Shown here: positions 32,317-45,370 of the stretch, one piece after another
Layout of the letters: each line of letters begins with the position of its first letter
How positions within the stretch are numbered: the stretch's first letter is position 1
NCBI GenBank assembly: GCA_029931535.1
Contig: JAQPZY010001178.1
Span: 1,424,501 to 1,488,500 of the forward strand
DNA: 64,000 nucleotides
From: Margaritifera margaritifera
Lineage: Eukaryota; Mollusca; Bivalvia; Unionida; Margaritiferidae
Direction: 5' to 3'
Translations under genes and position numbers: made by a program
Notes under the pieces: model-generated
What the model was told of the DNA's origin: nothing
The model's database searches: none
Seen by the model: only the letters and a program-made list of their open reading frames with translations

Positions 32317-34908
32317 TATAACCTTAATGCATACCAAATACAACAAATTGTAAAACATGCATTATAAAATCCAAATAAAATGTAGAAATCTATAACCTTA
32401 ATGCATACCAAATACAACAAATTGTAAAACATGCATTATAAAATCCAAATAAAATGTAGAAATCTATAACCTTAATGCATACCAAATACAACAAATAGTA
32501 AAACATGCATTATAAAATCCAAATAAAATGTAGAAATCTATAACCTTAATGCATACCAAATACAACAAATTGTAAAACATGCATTATAAAATCCAAATAA
32601 AATGTAGAAATCTATAACCTTAATGCATACCAAATACAACAAATTGTAAAACATGCATTATAAAATCCAAATAAAATGTAGAAATCTATAACCTTAATGC
32701 ATACCAAATACAACAAATTGTAAAACATGCATTATAAAATCCAAATAAAATGTAGAAATCTATAACCTTAATGCATACCAAATACAACAAATTGTAAAAC
32801 ATGCATTATAAAATCCAAATAAAATGTAGAAATCTATAACCTTAATGCATACCAAATACAACAAATTGTAAAACATGCATTATAAAATCCAAATAAAATG
32901 TAGAAATCTATAACCTTAATGCATACCAAATACAACAAATTGTAAAACATGCATTATAAAATCCAAATAAAATGTAGAAATCTATAACCTTAATGCATAC
33001 CAAATACAACAAATTGTAAAACATGCATTATAAAATCCAAATAAAATGTAGAAATGTATAACCTTAATGCATACCAAATACAACAAATTGTAAAACATGC
33101 ATTATAAAATCCAAATAAAATGTAGAAATGTATAACCTTAATGCATACCAAATACAACAAATTGTAAAACATGCATTATAAAATCCAAATAAAATGTAGA
33201 AATGTATAACCTTAATGCATACCAAATACAACAAAATTGTAAAACATGCATTATAAAATCCAAATAAAATGTAGAAATGTATAACCTTAATGCATACCAA
33301 ATACAACAAAATTGTAAAACATGCATTATAAAATCCAAATAAAATGTAGAAATGTATAACCTTAATGCATACCAAATACAACAAATTGTAAAACATGCAT
33401 TATAAAATCCAAATAAAATGTAGAAATCTATAACCTTAATGCATACCAAATACAACAAATTGTAAAACATGCATTATAAAATCCAAATAAAATGTAGAAA
33501 TCTATAACCTTAATGCATACCAAATACAACAAATTGTAAAACATGCATTATAAAATCCAAATAAAATGTAGAAATCTATAACCTTAATGCATACCAAATA
33601 CAACAAATTGTAAAACATGCATTATAAAATCCAAATAAAATGTAGAAATCTATAACCTTAATGCATACCAAATACAACAAATTGTAAAACATGCATTATA
33701 AAATCCAAATAAAATGTAGAAATGTATAATCTTAATGCATACCAAATACAACAAATTGTAAAACATGCATTATAAAATCCAAATAAAATGTAGAAATGTA
33801 TAACCTTAATGCATACCAAATACAACAAATTGTAAAACATGCATTATAAAATCCAAATAAAATGTAGAAATGTATAACCTTAATGCATACCAAATACAAC
33901 AAATTGTAAAACATGCATTATAAAATCCAAATAAAATGTAGAAATGTATAACCTTAATGCATACCAAATACAACAAATTGTAAAACATGCATTATAAAAT
34001 CCAAATAAAATGTAGAAATCTATAACCTTAATGCATACCAAATACAACAAATTGTAAAACATGCATTATAAAATCCAAATAAAATGTAGAAATCTATAAC
34101 CTTAATGCATACCAAATACAACAAATTGTAAAACATGCATTATAAAATCCAAATAAAATGTAGAAATGTATAACCTTAATGCATACCAAATACAACAAAT
34201 TGTAAAACATGCATTATAAAATCCAAATAAAATGTAGAAATGTATAACCTTAATGCATACCAAATACAACAAATTGTAAAACATGCATTATAAAATCCAA
34301 ATAAAATGTAGAAATCTATAACCTTAATGCATACCAAATACAACAAATTGTAAAACATGCATTATAAAATCCAAATAAAATGTAGAAATCTATAACCTTA
34401 ATGCATACCAAATACAACAAATTGTAAAACATGCATTATAAAATCCAAATAAAATGTAGAAATGTATAACCTTAATGCATACCAAATACAACAAATTGTA
34501 AAACATGCATTATAAAATCCAAATAAAATGTAGAAATGTATAACCTTAATGCATACCAAATACAACAAATTGTAAAACATGCATTATAAAATCCAAATAA
34601 AATGTAGAAATCTATAACCTTAATGCATACCAAATACAACAAATTGTAAAACATGCATTATAAAATCCAAATAAAATGTAGAAATGTATAACCTTAATGC
34701 ATACCAAATACAACAAATTGTAAAACATGCATTATAAAATCCAAATAAAATGTAGAAATGTATAACCTTAATGCATACCAAATACAACAAATTGTAAAAC
34801 ATGCATTATAAAATCCAAATAAAATGTAGAAATGTATAACCTTAATGCATACCAAATACAACAAAATTGTAAAACATGCATTATAAAATCCAAATAAAAT
34901 GTAGAAAT
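32317..34908. repeat. 74-bp satellite, 35 near-identical units
   Basis: Unit begins ATAACCTTAATGCATACCAA and ends AATAAAATGTAGAAAT(C/G)T. Most units are identical except for a C/G switch just before TATAACC; three are 75 bp owing to an extra A in ACAAA(A)TTG, one has TAATC for TAACC and one TAGT for TTGT. The switch runs in blocks, showing recent segmental duplication within the array. Repeated minus-strand 60-codon frames are by-products. Confidence 0.97.
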
Positions 34909-35174
34909 TATGAGTAATCACTGGATGGAATATTGTTATATATGCATCAAATACTGCAAGTGTAGGCCAAGTATAAATACAAAAGAACTATAAAAACATA
35001 AAATCAATTAAATAGGATGAAATGGGTAAAATACATTATTAAAAAAATTATAGAATCACAAATTATCCCTGGATGGAATGGTGTATGGAAAATGTGAGTC
35101 AATAATGTGACTCCTCCAATAACTTGTTGAATTTTAAAAAACAGGAAATCAAATACAGTGATTGCTCACTATAA

Positions 35175-35420
35175 AGCATCTCTGCATGATGTGGAGCCCA
35201 ACATAAATGTGGTGCCTGACATAATGTGGGCTTAACATAATGTGGGTTTGACAAAGTGGTACCTGACATGATATTGAACCTAACATAATGTGGGCTGACA
35301 TAAAGTGGTGCCTGACATAAAGTGGTACCTGGCACAATGTTGGCCTGGCATAAAGTAATGCTAAATGTAAAGTGTTGCCTATTGTAAAGTGGTGACAATG
35401 TGATGCCTCACATAATGCGG
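35175..35420. repeat. degenerate ~20-bp repeat (CATAATGTGGG/CATAAAGTGGTG)
   Basis: Short units of the form CCTGACATAAAGTGGT and TAACATAATGTGGGCT alternate about 12 times. No coding meaning. Confidence 0.8.
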
Positions 35421-35954
35421 GTATGGTCACAGATCCCATTTTATTGGGTGAATTTTTTTATTTCTGAAATTGCTAGTGACTATTATTTATTTTTACTTTA
35501 TTTAAGTTCTAATTGCTTATGACCCATTATAATGTGACTTTATCTACAATATATCCATTATAACATAAATTTGCCTATGATGAAACTTGACCTCACCTAT
35601 AATATAAGACATATTTATGGTTCCCATTATAGTATAAAAACAGCAATCATTGTATATGATGAGCCTGCAAAGGTCGTAAGTACCTGGGTATACTGTTTAT
35701 AAGTATTTTACACTAATGACTCTTACACCAGGATACCAGTCTCAGAATGGGGAAACATTTTATACTGTGTCTATATTTTTAGATCGAATCATTTGCTAGC
35801 ATATAACTGTAGAATATTTTCATATGATTTTTAAGGAATATCAAGTGTTCTTTATTTTATATTCATATCTTCTCCATTACACAATGGAATGGTGCAAAGT
35901 CTAGACTTTCACAAAAATAAGGGAAAAAATAAATACTATCTAGCACACTGAAAG

Positions 35955-36147
35955 CAACCAATGGACTAATGGACTAATATACTGACAATGGACTAATGGA
36001 CTAATATACTGACAATGGACTAATGGACTAATATACTGACAATGGACTAATTGACTAATATACTGACAATGGACTAATTGACTAATATACTGACAATGAA
36101 CTAATTGACTAATATACTGACAATGAACTAATGGACTAATATACTGA
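35955..36147. repeat. 27-bp tandem repeat, about 7 copies
   Basis: Unit CAATGGACTAATGGACTAAT followed by ATACTGA. Later copies carry TTGACT for TGGACT or GAACT for GGACT. It lies about 300 bp beyond the stop codon of the PARP-like gene. Confidence 0.95.
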
Positions 36148-36238
36148 AGGTGCAGACATGGGTTGCTCAGCTATTCTGGGTTTGTTTTTTTTTAAATTGG
36201 AAACAAAAAGTGTGGTGTATAGTAATGGTTCCAGTCAT

Positions 36239-36244
36239 TTTATT
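36239..36244 (-). terminator. candidate poly(A) signal of the PARP-like gene
   Basis: AATAAA on the minus strand, about 215 nt after the stop codon at 36460-36462. Position is plausible; there is no transcript evidence. Confidence 0.35.
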
Positions 36245-36459
36245 GGTTTCCTAAAGTTCTAATGTACTGCTTTCAAATAGTAAAAGATTAAAATCTGAAA
36301 AGCATGTAAATATGTAAATATGTGTAAAATGTGTAGAAATACACAAATAGAACCAAATCACATTTCAGTAATGGACACAAAAAGAAAATAATACAATTAT
36401 TGACAATCTATCCATCTATCTCTCTATGTGATACTTATCACAAGTTTTCTGTAGATGAG

Positions 36460-36743
36460 TTACTTATATTCAACAAGATATTCTGGGTAGGCCTGGGAAT
36501 CATGAAATATAATATACATGATTGGATTTTTTTCATCGTTTACCACTGAATCATACAGCACATTGTTGCCTTTAAAAGAAGGGTTAGTGGGTGGGGCTCT
36601 CATTCCACTAGCACCTTGTTTGAACTGTCCTGTCAGAACCCTGGCAACATACATGCGACACACGCCATTTGCATCTGGTTTAGCAAAACCATGGGAATAC
36701 TGTGATGTTGTTGCAAAGTACACACCTTCACCATATGCTGTAG
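36460..36743 (-). CDS. PARP14-like ADP-ribosyltransferase, last coding exon
   Basis: Terminal exon of a PARP catalytic domain. It follows a good splice acceptor (CTGTACTTACAG), starts with the last two bases of a split codon, and encodes TAYGEGVYFATTSQYS (Tyr of the H-Y-x triad), ANGVCRMYVARVLTGQFKQG, MRAPP, YDSVVND and FHDSQAYPEYLVEYK before TAA at 36460-36462. YPEYL at the third triad position suggests a mono-ADP-ribosyltransferase of the PARP10/14/15 type and not a poly-ADP-ribosylating enzyme. Such proteins act in antiviral and stress signalling and are expanded in bivalves, as I recall. The open frame beyond 36743 is intron read-through. Confidence 0.9.
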
Positions 36744-38689
36744 CTGTAAGTACAGAGATGATTCCATTATTATAATATGAGAGGTACAACAAGAGTACTG
36801 TAAACAGTTTATTATACACCTGCCTTGTGATCTTGACAGTATGATCCACTGACCCCCACCCCCAAACAACAAGTACCTTCTTTACCTCAATGGCAAATCC
36901 TTAATGATCTTTGCAGACAGAATCATTATAGTTCTTCCTACTTTGGATTACTGTGACTTTGACCTTTGAGCATTTTAACCAAACATCTGTGACTTTGACC
37001 TTTAAGCATTTGACTTCAACATATAAAAATCTGATTAATTATGGTTTAGGCAGAACTTTTTAATTCTCACATAAGTAGTATAGCCTGGGTAGTAATTAGA
37101 TAAGTGACAAATATAAGAAGGACATAACTGACCCACATGAGATCATCAACTCAATCTAGTCAGTAAACTCATTTGGTTTTGGTCAGTTCCACAAGTTAGC
37201 TAGCTTGACTAGGGTCACTGTTACATGCATGATTTCAGCTTACATGCATGATCTCAGCTGCATCAGACAGCTCTCCAATTATGATGTTCTCCAAGGCGAA
37301 TTAGATTTGACTTCACTGAATAATTTACCCTAATTAAGTTCAATCAAGATTGACATAATTGAATTAATTCCAATTATTTATTAATATATTATCATGTCAA
37401 CATGTTGCGCTTACTTGTGGCAACAATGATGTCACTGTGAACCAATCAAAACTGAGTTTGGGAATCACAAGACTTAAATAATCGATAATAATTTATATGA
37501 TGTCATTACTAGCCAATCAAAATTGAGGTTGGGGAAATAGTTTCAATCTAGGGCATTAACCATAAGTGTTGATATTCATGATCAATCAGTCAAGACACAT
37601 GTGCTTTGTTTTCATTTAGCTTCAAGCGATTCAGCTTTTTAAACCATACTTGAACCGAAACCTGCTGCTATCCCCCGGCACTGCCTAAAAGTATTCTATG
37701 CAATACACACCGTAAGACAGACTGTTTCTGTGCATCATGGCATTTAGAGCCTCTATTTTACCCCCAATTTGGGTGCTCTTTCACCTACTAAGTTAGTTAA
37801 CTACAACATGCTTGATTTCACCTTGGTTTTCAAGCTCTTCATGATCAGGGATCATCCTCGCCTTTTCAGCTTGAGGGATCAGACCAGCTTTAGAGTGGGG
37901 ATTAAGCTGGGATAACACCAATACAGACCCTGGAATCACCCCAGGTCAGTAGAATATTAGGATAAGAGGTAGAATAAAGCTGAGATCATCCCAACTTAGG
38001 CCAAGGATCATCCTTGGTCTCTACCTAAATTACTTTCTCTTCATGTCAGTACCCCCCAACTGAGAAGCCAAATTTATTTTATTTTTTTAAATTGATATGT
38101 TTTTTTTTATTGCATTTGTTTTGAAAAAGGTTGTTCAAACCTGAGTTTAACCACTGGGGGTCCTATAGTTCATGATGTTTAGAATCTGATAAAACTGTTT
38201 ACATGATTATGATACTGTAGGCCTATTAGTTGGAAAGAGTGGGATATTTAATGTACATATCACATTCTAACAGATCATCATAGAATAAGAAAATTAGAAC
38301 ATACTTTATTTCTCTTTATTTTGCATAAGAAAAAATACATACTTAACAACGTTATGCAAGTTCTGTACAGAAGTGAGCTTTAAATGTGTATTGCATTATA
38401 CTTAGATTCTACTTATTTTCATTGTATACAGAATAAGAGATAGAGAGGTTTCCATTTCTTTTCTATCTTATTTAATTTATTTTGATGAAAACCAATGATT
38501 TTTTTCTATGTTGTATCGATCATATAGAATCGAGCGAAAAACTTCAATGGAAGGAAATTTTTTGCAAATTTGCATGCATTAATAAAATGTTTTGCTAAAA
38601 TTAATATGAAATTAACCAGTTAATTGTTATTTATTTGCACACCAAAGAAAACGTTAAATAAATTGACATTTAAATCTATATTTTTCTCT
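36744..38689 (-). other. intron of the PARP-like gene, non-coding
   Basis: Part of the ~9.7-kb intron 36744-46447. It contains two 'GTGACTTTGACCTTT' repeat units (36945-37015) and a tandem 20-bp duplication with TTACATGCATGAT near 37220-37255. No further PARP exon was found here. Confidence 0.5.
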
Positions 38690-40435
38690 TTGAAAAAATC
38701 CTAGAGCTTTCCAAAGAAATCCCAAAATAAAGGAAGCATATTTTCTTCATTCAATCCACAGAAATCGCACATCGATGTACAGTGGATTTTACATAATTTG
38801 TTGGTTGCTACAATATGCATGAGAAACTTGTATTGAAAAGTTCTTAGTTGTATCCAGGAGACATTTTAATGGTATTTCATGTATCAACTTCTAGTTAAAA
38901 TTATGGTTTTTGAATATGTCTTCCCATACTTAGTGTGATACTATTGTCGATTCATGATGCTCTATCTTATATTCATAGAGAAGATTACATGCTTTGTTAC
39001 CATTCATGAGCTTGTATATGAAATGTTCCTGTTCACTTGCAGTAAGTTTTGGCTTGTTTTTAAGAGAGGCTAACCCGTCTTTTGGAATAGAAGAAACTGT
39101 TATGTGATATTTTAATAAATTTGATGTATTTATTGAGTAATGGCTACAAATTTCACTGAAATTGAACAATCTATTTTCCATGAAGGAATATATATCCCCT
39201 ATGTATTTAATTCCTTTTACGAACAAATCTTGGTATATGAACATTATTTTTCTGTGTATAATTTTGTCGTTGTTGCAAAGTGGTTGTTCCTGAGTCAGAC
39301 TGGTATATTTTCTTTGTAATTGAAAAAGCATCATGCTTCTACTATCTGTTTGTAAAAACTATTTATATTCATGCTATGAATTCTATGTGGTGGGCAGGTT
39401 CCCTTAAAGAAAAAATTTCTGCCTATCTTTTCAATTATTTCAAGTGTTGATATTTTCCATATTTTTTCCATTCCCCTCATTGAAAATTCTATATAGCCAA
39501 CTTGCTTTTGGTGCATGAAGGATTATATCTATATCCAGCATTTTTAAGTCACCCTCACCATAGCTATTTGTTTTCTAGACACACAATCTGTTTTCGAGCC
39601 CCATATAAAACAAAAAATATTTGGTTTCCTTCACCTTCTCAGCTGTGGGATTTGGTAGACACATCATTGGTAATATCAATTTACTACTGTTATTCTACCA
39701 ATCAGTGATACATTTTGCCATTTCCATTTCTCAAGGCATGCACAGAATTCTCTTAGCTTTGGATATAGATTAAATTTATGTAATAAATTTGTTTGTGTGG
39801 AAAGTTATCCCTACTTAACTGTATTAAAACTTAATTATGAACCATGAAGTATTATTGTAGCATCATCTGCAAACAATGCTTGTTTGACCTCTCTTTCACA
39901 AAGATTATAACCTTTAACATCTACTGTGTTCTAATTGCATTAGACAGAAGTTCGACTGATAATGTAAATAAATAAGGGGATAGTGGGCAACCTTGTCTTA
40001 CCCGACATTCCAAAGGAAACAATTCTGATAAAAAAAACATTATTTAATACACACCTTTTAACATTATTATAATAAAGACAAATCCAGTCGAGGAAATTGG
40101 GGCCCATATTGAGAAATTCAAGGGTTTTGTACATGAAAGAATGATCTAAGCTGTCAAAGGCTTTTTCAAAATCAGCAAAAATGAGGAGAGCTGGAGAATC
40201 TGTCTTTCTGCATGTTCAATAACATCCAAAAGCAGCCAAATATTTTGACCTGTGTATCTATTTTTAATAAAAACCTGTTTGGCTTTTATGAAATACCCTT
40301 GGGAGAATGTTCTTTATTCTGTTTGCAACAGCTTTACTGGCAATTTTATAGTCTATATTCAGTAAACTGCTTGATCTCCAATTGGATAAGTCACTTAAAT
40401 CCTTTTCCCATTCCAGGGAATCTTGTGCCTCTTTT
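38690..40435 (-). mobile_element. L1/Tx1-like LINE ORF2 fragment (RT to C-terminus)
   Basis: Minus-strand reading from 40435 gives NWRSSSLLNIDYKIASKAVA, ANRIKNILP, LIFADFEKAFDSLDHSFM (RT motif A, about 40140-40190), FLNMGPNFLDWICLYYNN and ALFADDATIILHG with an intact FADD box (about 39842-39885). Further on come the post-RT region (YIGDIYSFMENRLF, YHITVSSIPKDG) and a zf-RVT-like end with LRTFQYKFLM, ATNKL and CDFCGLNEEN (38740-38860). Frame shifts and stops make it inactive. The 5' half, with the endonuclease, is missing. It is inside the PARP-like intron in sense orientation. Confidence 0.85.
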
Positions 40436-41209
40436 TAATTTCCCCCAGTCCTTTTACATTTAAGGTTTCTATCTTAATTATATTTTGACTCATTATTGTT
40501 CAACAACTTATTCCTTACGTGGCATGGCAAAAAGTGAAAAATAAAGAGCAAGAAGCAGACTGAAAAAGGTGGAGGGATGAAGTGAAAAAAGAGGAGGAAG
40601 CAGACTGAAGAAGGTGGAGGGATGAAGAAAAAGAAGAGGTTGGGTGCGAGATCTGCACCGCTCAGTGTACAAGAGGAAAAATACATACATTGGGTAGAAA
40701 TAAAACACATTCCTTCACAGCGTATTTACATAAAGAGAGCAAATGAATGTTACTATCTCCTAAGATAGAGGCATCTATTTACAAGAGACAAAGTGTTATA
40801 GTGATTAGAAAACAAACATGAATGAATGATGGTTAGGTAGCTACTAATATAATATGTGACCAGCCTGATACACAAGATTAGTGAAAGAAACATCAAGAAC
40901 AAAAGGAAGAAAAGAAAGAGAGGTTTCAAGAGGTACAGGTGGGCAAAGCGAGTAAGGATAGCTCATTTCTTATAACAGTTTTTTATTTTTATTTTGGATT
41001 TTAAGAAAAAAAAGGAGAGGGGGATTTTCCATATCATTAAAAAAATACTATTACTTTCCATATCATGAGCAAAATAATGTACATCATAAGGGAAAAGGAA
41101 TAATGTCAAAAAAGGTATGTAAAGGGGAAGAGATAAAAAACAGAGGGTGAGAGAGCAAAAGAGAGAGACAGGGATAGAGAGGGTAACATAGAATTAATAT
41201 AGAATTTAT

Positions 41210-41292
<83 letters not shown>

Positions 41293-42082
41293 TACATACA
41301 TACATACATATACACACACATATACATATATGCATGCTATACACATCTTTAACTATACCCATATCTGTAAGTGATCATACCTTTTTGTAGTTACTTGTAG
41401 TACAGTGTTATTTTAAAATTGGTTGACCTAAAATTAACTTCAGATGGGAAAGGAGCAAAGAAAAATTGCAAAAGGAGATGAACGAGGGGATACATTAAGG
41501 ACGAAATAAAGAGAGGGAGAATTTATATTGATGACTCTTTGCAGTCTATACCATTTTTAGTATAAATTGAACAACAGACAAACTTAACTCAATGGAACGA
41601 TAATGTGGTGATAAATATAGCTAAATATACCCATGAGTAAGAATGGAGATGGGCGCATGTTTTTACTAAAAATCTACTATATCGTTCTTTTTTTCAATTC
41701 ATGAGTCTTTAGTATTTTGATGTAAATCAGAACAGGTGATTCTAAATTAATGGAGGAATAAACATAGCATAAAGCCATCAGAAAGAAACAGGGGGGTGGG
41801 GGGTGCTTAAATACATACAAAAACCATTTAAGATGTGTACATAAAGCAGGATCATACGTATCCTTTAGATAAATGCATGAAATCTTGTCCTACTAAAAAA
41901 GACAATTTAAACAAATCAAACTTCAGAACAGTTCTAACAGATAAAGGCACACCCCATAATTTGAACCTATATTACTACTTCGATTATACATGTTTGTCGA
42001 TCAAGTCATCTACTTGATTGATTAATGTCCAGCTGTGTTCAAGGTTGATTGTATGATACAGCACAGTAAGTTAGTATTCACT
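40436..42082. other. non-coding; simple repeats
   Basis: A ~50-bp AG-rich unit (GCAGACTGAAGAAGGTGGAG) is repeated twice at 40550-40635. Otherwise AT-rich with no gene seen, apart from the microsatellite listed separately. Confidence 0.5.
41211..41345. repeat. compound (CA)n(TA)n(CATA)n microsatellite
   Basis: A CA run (41211-41234), a TA run (41235-41284), then CA/CATA units to about 41345. Confidence 0.95.
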
Positions 42083-42937
42083 TCAGTGAAAATTTGAGAT
42101 GTGTATCTTGATCATCTCCTCAACATCAAACAACACTCTGTCTTTTCCAATGCAGATTTTAGTTCTGTGATAAATTCTGCCATTAAATAACCAGGCCACC
42201 TCGATGTTGATGTGCTTCCACAATTTATCCAGCAGTTGAATGTTCCCATCAGATAGATCCTCAGATCTCTTCGTCTTCAGGTTCCAATGCTTTATTATTT
42301 TTTTCTTCTTCATTATCATGTCTCTCATAACTCTAAGTCTTAATTTCACGATGATGGGATTTAATCCTGCTGCAGTTTTGTTTTTCCTTGGCAATCTGTG
42401 TGCTATATCTATATTGTCAATGGATATTTAAGGCCTCAGCAATGACATCTGTAACCGACTGTGCAGTATTCTCTCCTTCTGTTGATACCCATGGCTTTTA
42501 TGTTGTTTCTTTGAGAATATTGTTCATTTCCTGTTGGCATCTTTTAAGGCAACTTGGACTTTGCTTTGCAAACTTTTGTGTTCTACAGACAGATTGGAAA
42601 TCTTTTCAAGAACTTTCACATGGATTTCCCAATTTTTACACTGGCTCTCAAGATCTAGAATACAACCATCATACTGCTCTGACATCTTTTGCACATGGTT
42701 CTTGATTTCTCCCTTGATGAATCTTTTGAAGTTGTTCATAACTGATTCCATCAGCTTCGAAAGTTTCTCAGTCACTGATTCCTGCAGTTTTTCTTGCATA
42801 AACTCGAAGACAGCCTTGGATGGAAGATTCTCAAGGCATGCCTTCACATCCATTAGCTCATCCATTATTTGGGATATCTTAAGCCTAGGTGTTTGCTGAC
42901 TCATTTCACTTCCCCCATAAGTGCCTCGTGATCCCAT
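42083..42937 (-). pseudogene. LINE ORF1-like protein (coiled coil plus RNA-binding part)
   Basis: Two minus-strand frames. 42937-42524 begins MGSRGTYGGSE and forms a long amphipathic helix likely to trimerise (VFEFMQEKLQESVTEKLSKL, VKVLEKISNLSVEHK). After a frame break, 42394-42083 includes RLPRKNKTAAGLNPIIVKLR and a segment ending in a basic, aromatic patch, as in the RRM and C-terminal domain of L1-type ORF1 proteins. Such proteins bind LINE RNA. It is in the same orientation as and upstream of the ORF2 fragment at 40435-38690, so both may come from one L1/Tx1-like insertion with its middle lost. Confidence 0.6.
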
Positions 42938-43496
42938 GAGATTACATTGGTCATGTGACTGATCAGAACCATGGTTACATTGATTTGATCAGTTTGGGAG
43001 CACAATTTTTAAGAAGAAAATGACAAATAAACAGCATAATTTACGATTTTCTGCATAAAAGTTTTGCAGTTATCGTTCTTTTGCCATTCGTGAGCAATAA
43101 TTTTCACAAATTGGGGTGCACATTTGCAGAGGCAAAGTGTTGCAGGCCATTTCCCAAATTTTGTGATTTTCACTGGACTGCCAAGTTTTAAGACAATGGA
43201 GAGTGCAAACCACCCAAGACAGATCCTAGAGGGGATGGGCTTAATGAGTGAAATACTCAAAAACTGTTGTAAACAAAAAGAAAACAACACAGATTCTCTC
43301 GGCACATCTTCTACTACAGTTTTGATTGGGAAACGAGCGTGTTTGCCATCAGCAACTGCATGCATAGGTGCACAGCCTAGCGAGGCACATGTTGGCCAGC
43401 TCGGACAGGCTAGCTTAAGGTGGCCATTACAACTAGAAGCAGACGTGACATCATTGTCTGGTTCTAGTAGCAGAAGTCATGTGACTTCCACTCGAT

Positions 43497-44368
43497 GTAC
43501 CAATATGGCTGCTCTGGACAAAAAATTGGCAATGCAATATCAGCTGTGGGCGCAAAATGCTGATGTGGTGTCAAATATGCATGCACAATTGACAAATATG
43601 GAAGAAATAATGGCCAGTGTTGCTAGTAAGACGCAAGTGCAGACCACATCAGCTGCGGATTCTGCAGGTACATCACACATTGGTCAGTTTGCTGTGGACT
43701 TCCATCACGAAGAAGGGGGAGGTGGACTCAGATGTCGATATTGGTGATGTAGCAGGGCTAATTATGCCAGACATGGACTCTGAAGAAGTCGCTGCAAACG
43801 ATGATGATGAATTGTTTGCAGAGGTTGAAAGTTTCTTGTTGGAGCAGCAAAAAGCGAGCCCAAATGTGGACGAAAAGTTGACTGAAGTTGTCAATAAAGG
43901 CCTGCATTCCGTGTCAACTCCAGACAAGGTTAAACCTTTACAGGAGAAGTATCTTAGACCAGGAAATTGTGACAATTTAAAGGTGCCCAGAGTGAATACT
44001 GAGGTCTGGAATGCAATGTCCAAACAGGCCATGAGTGCAAAAGCTGCAGACTCAGTTGGGGCAAATGTTGGTCCCAGCTTTAAGGGCTACTGAACTGTTT
44101 AAAAAGCATCGGAACAACCTATGGGAATTGCCGTTGGATTCAGTCCGGGATTTTGTCATGGACATTTTCAAATTGTCATCCTTTCTGTTCAGCGATTTCA
44201 GCTTCGAGCTCATAAAGTCAGAGCCAACTGCTCCATCTCTGCTGCCTCAAACCCTGTCACCGACTGGCATTTTGGTGACAACTCAAATGGGCAGATCATG
44301 AAGCTTAACGATTCTCGGAAGGCTGGAACTCAGTTGCTTGGAAAGAAACAACAGGATGGAGCTAAATG
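43497..44368 (+). pseudogene. DIRS-type retroelement gag-like relic
   Basis: A frame beginning MAALDKKLAMQYQLWAQNAD (about 43505) shifts near 43720 into an acidic region (DMDSEEVAANDDDELFAEVE), then PNVDEKLTEVVNKGLHS, KYLRPGNCDNLKVPRVNTEV and WNAMSKQAMSAK. Further shifts lead to KLQTQLGQMLVPALRATEL and NPVTDWHFGD. The K-x-RPxNxxxLxVPxVNxExW pattern is, to my recollection, typical of ORF1/gag of DIRS-like elements of invertebrates. At least three frame shifts; no RT follows within the window. The 207-codon frame 43124-43747 contains the 5' part. It lies antisense within the PARP-like intron. Confidence 0.65.
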
Positions 44369-45079
44369 AAAAGTGGGCTCAATGTTAAAAAGTAGTGTGC
44401 CTTTTTTAGGACAACCCTATTCTTGGGGCGGACACTCCCGGAACTGGAATTTTCAGTGGCAGACCAATCACCGCTCGAGGCAAGGCTACAAAAAAGTTCA
44501 GAAACAAGGAACAGGGTTTCCCAAACATCAGAAGGATCAGTAAGATCTTCCTAGGCCAATAGTATGCAGCATAATGTAAGTATATATGATGTTTTTTGTA
44601 TGGACAACACACCAGACAATTTTGTTGCTGGGAAAATTTCTCCATTTATTGAAGGCTGGCAGAATATCACTTCGGATGTTTGGATTCTGAATACTGTTCA
44701 AGGTTAAAGTCTAGTTTAATTTATCAATTATGTCCTTGCTTTCTAACTTAATTTTCTGCAGTATAACAGCTGGTCAGGTATGCCTATTGCAGATAATTGC
44801 GAGTTTACGTGCAGAGATATAAGCAATGATGCATAAATTATATATTCTCTATGTGCAAACCGAAGATAATATGCAACTCAAAAACTATGCCTATTTAACA
44901 AATCATAGACAGCACTACAGTACCTCCCAGTTCAGTCTATACCACTATTTAATTGCTTTTTTCCTCCTGTATCAACCAACACGTCTTAACTGGAGAAAGT
45001 CATGACTGGAAGTCTCATACTGTCTGGTCTTGAGACCTCCCTGCCAAAAATAGCACAACACCCAAAAAGTTTGTTTCAG
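44369..45079. other. non-coding, nothing recognised
   Basis: Possible decayed continuation of the DIRS-like relic at the left; otherwise no feature. Confidence 0.4.
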
Positions 45080-45370
45080 GTATGTGGTTTGTACGTGAAG
45101 CTATTATACAAAAACTATTTTCCTTTCTGCATCAAGTTACCTTGACCTTTGACCCTTCGACCCCAAATCACGTTTTTTTTTTCACAAGCCCAAAATGCAA
45201 GCCATCCATAAAGTTCATTGAAGGATACAATTTTTCTTTGACTCACTGTGACCCTCATCTTCAATCTTTTTATGATAAAATCATTAGATTACTTCTTTAT
45301 CTAAAGTACAAGCTATCCACACAATTTGGTCAAGATGTGTCTAAGACACACTTATAATGCAGAAACCAAG
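45080..45370. repeat. copies of the ~150-bp repeat family
   Basis: Two units with TTGACCTTTGACCCTTCGACC and AAGCCATCCATAAAG phrases, as at 23880 and 25860. Confidence 0.65.

Noticed and set aside
32317..34908. Possible CRISPR-like array
   Set aside because: Units are contiguous and near-identical with no unique spacers, and the context is eukaryotic.
32990..34921. Many 60-110 codon minus-strand frames with YILFGFYNACFTI
   Set aside because: Each is the same shadow of the 74-bp satellite.
41084..41362. Frames with IYIYIY and CVCVCV
   Set aside because: Microsatellite translation.
43009..43365. 118-codon minus-strand frame
   Set aside because: Antisense to the 5' part of the DIRS-type gag region, with no recognisable domain or splice support.
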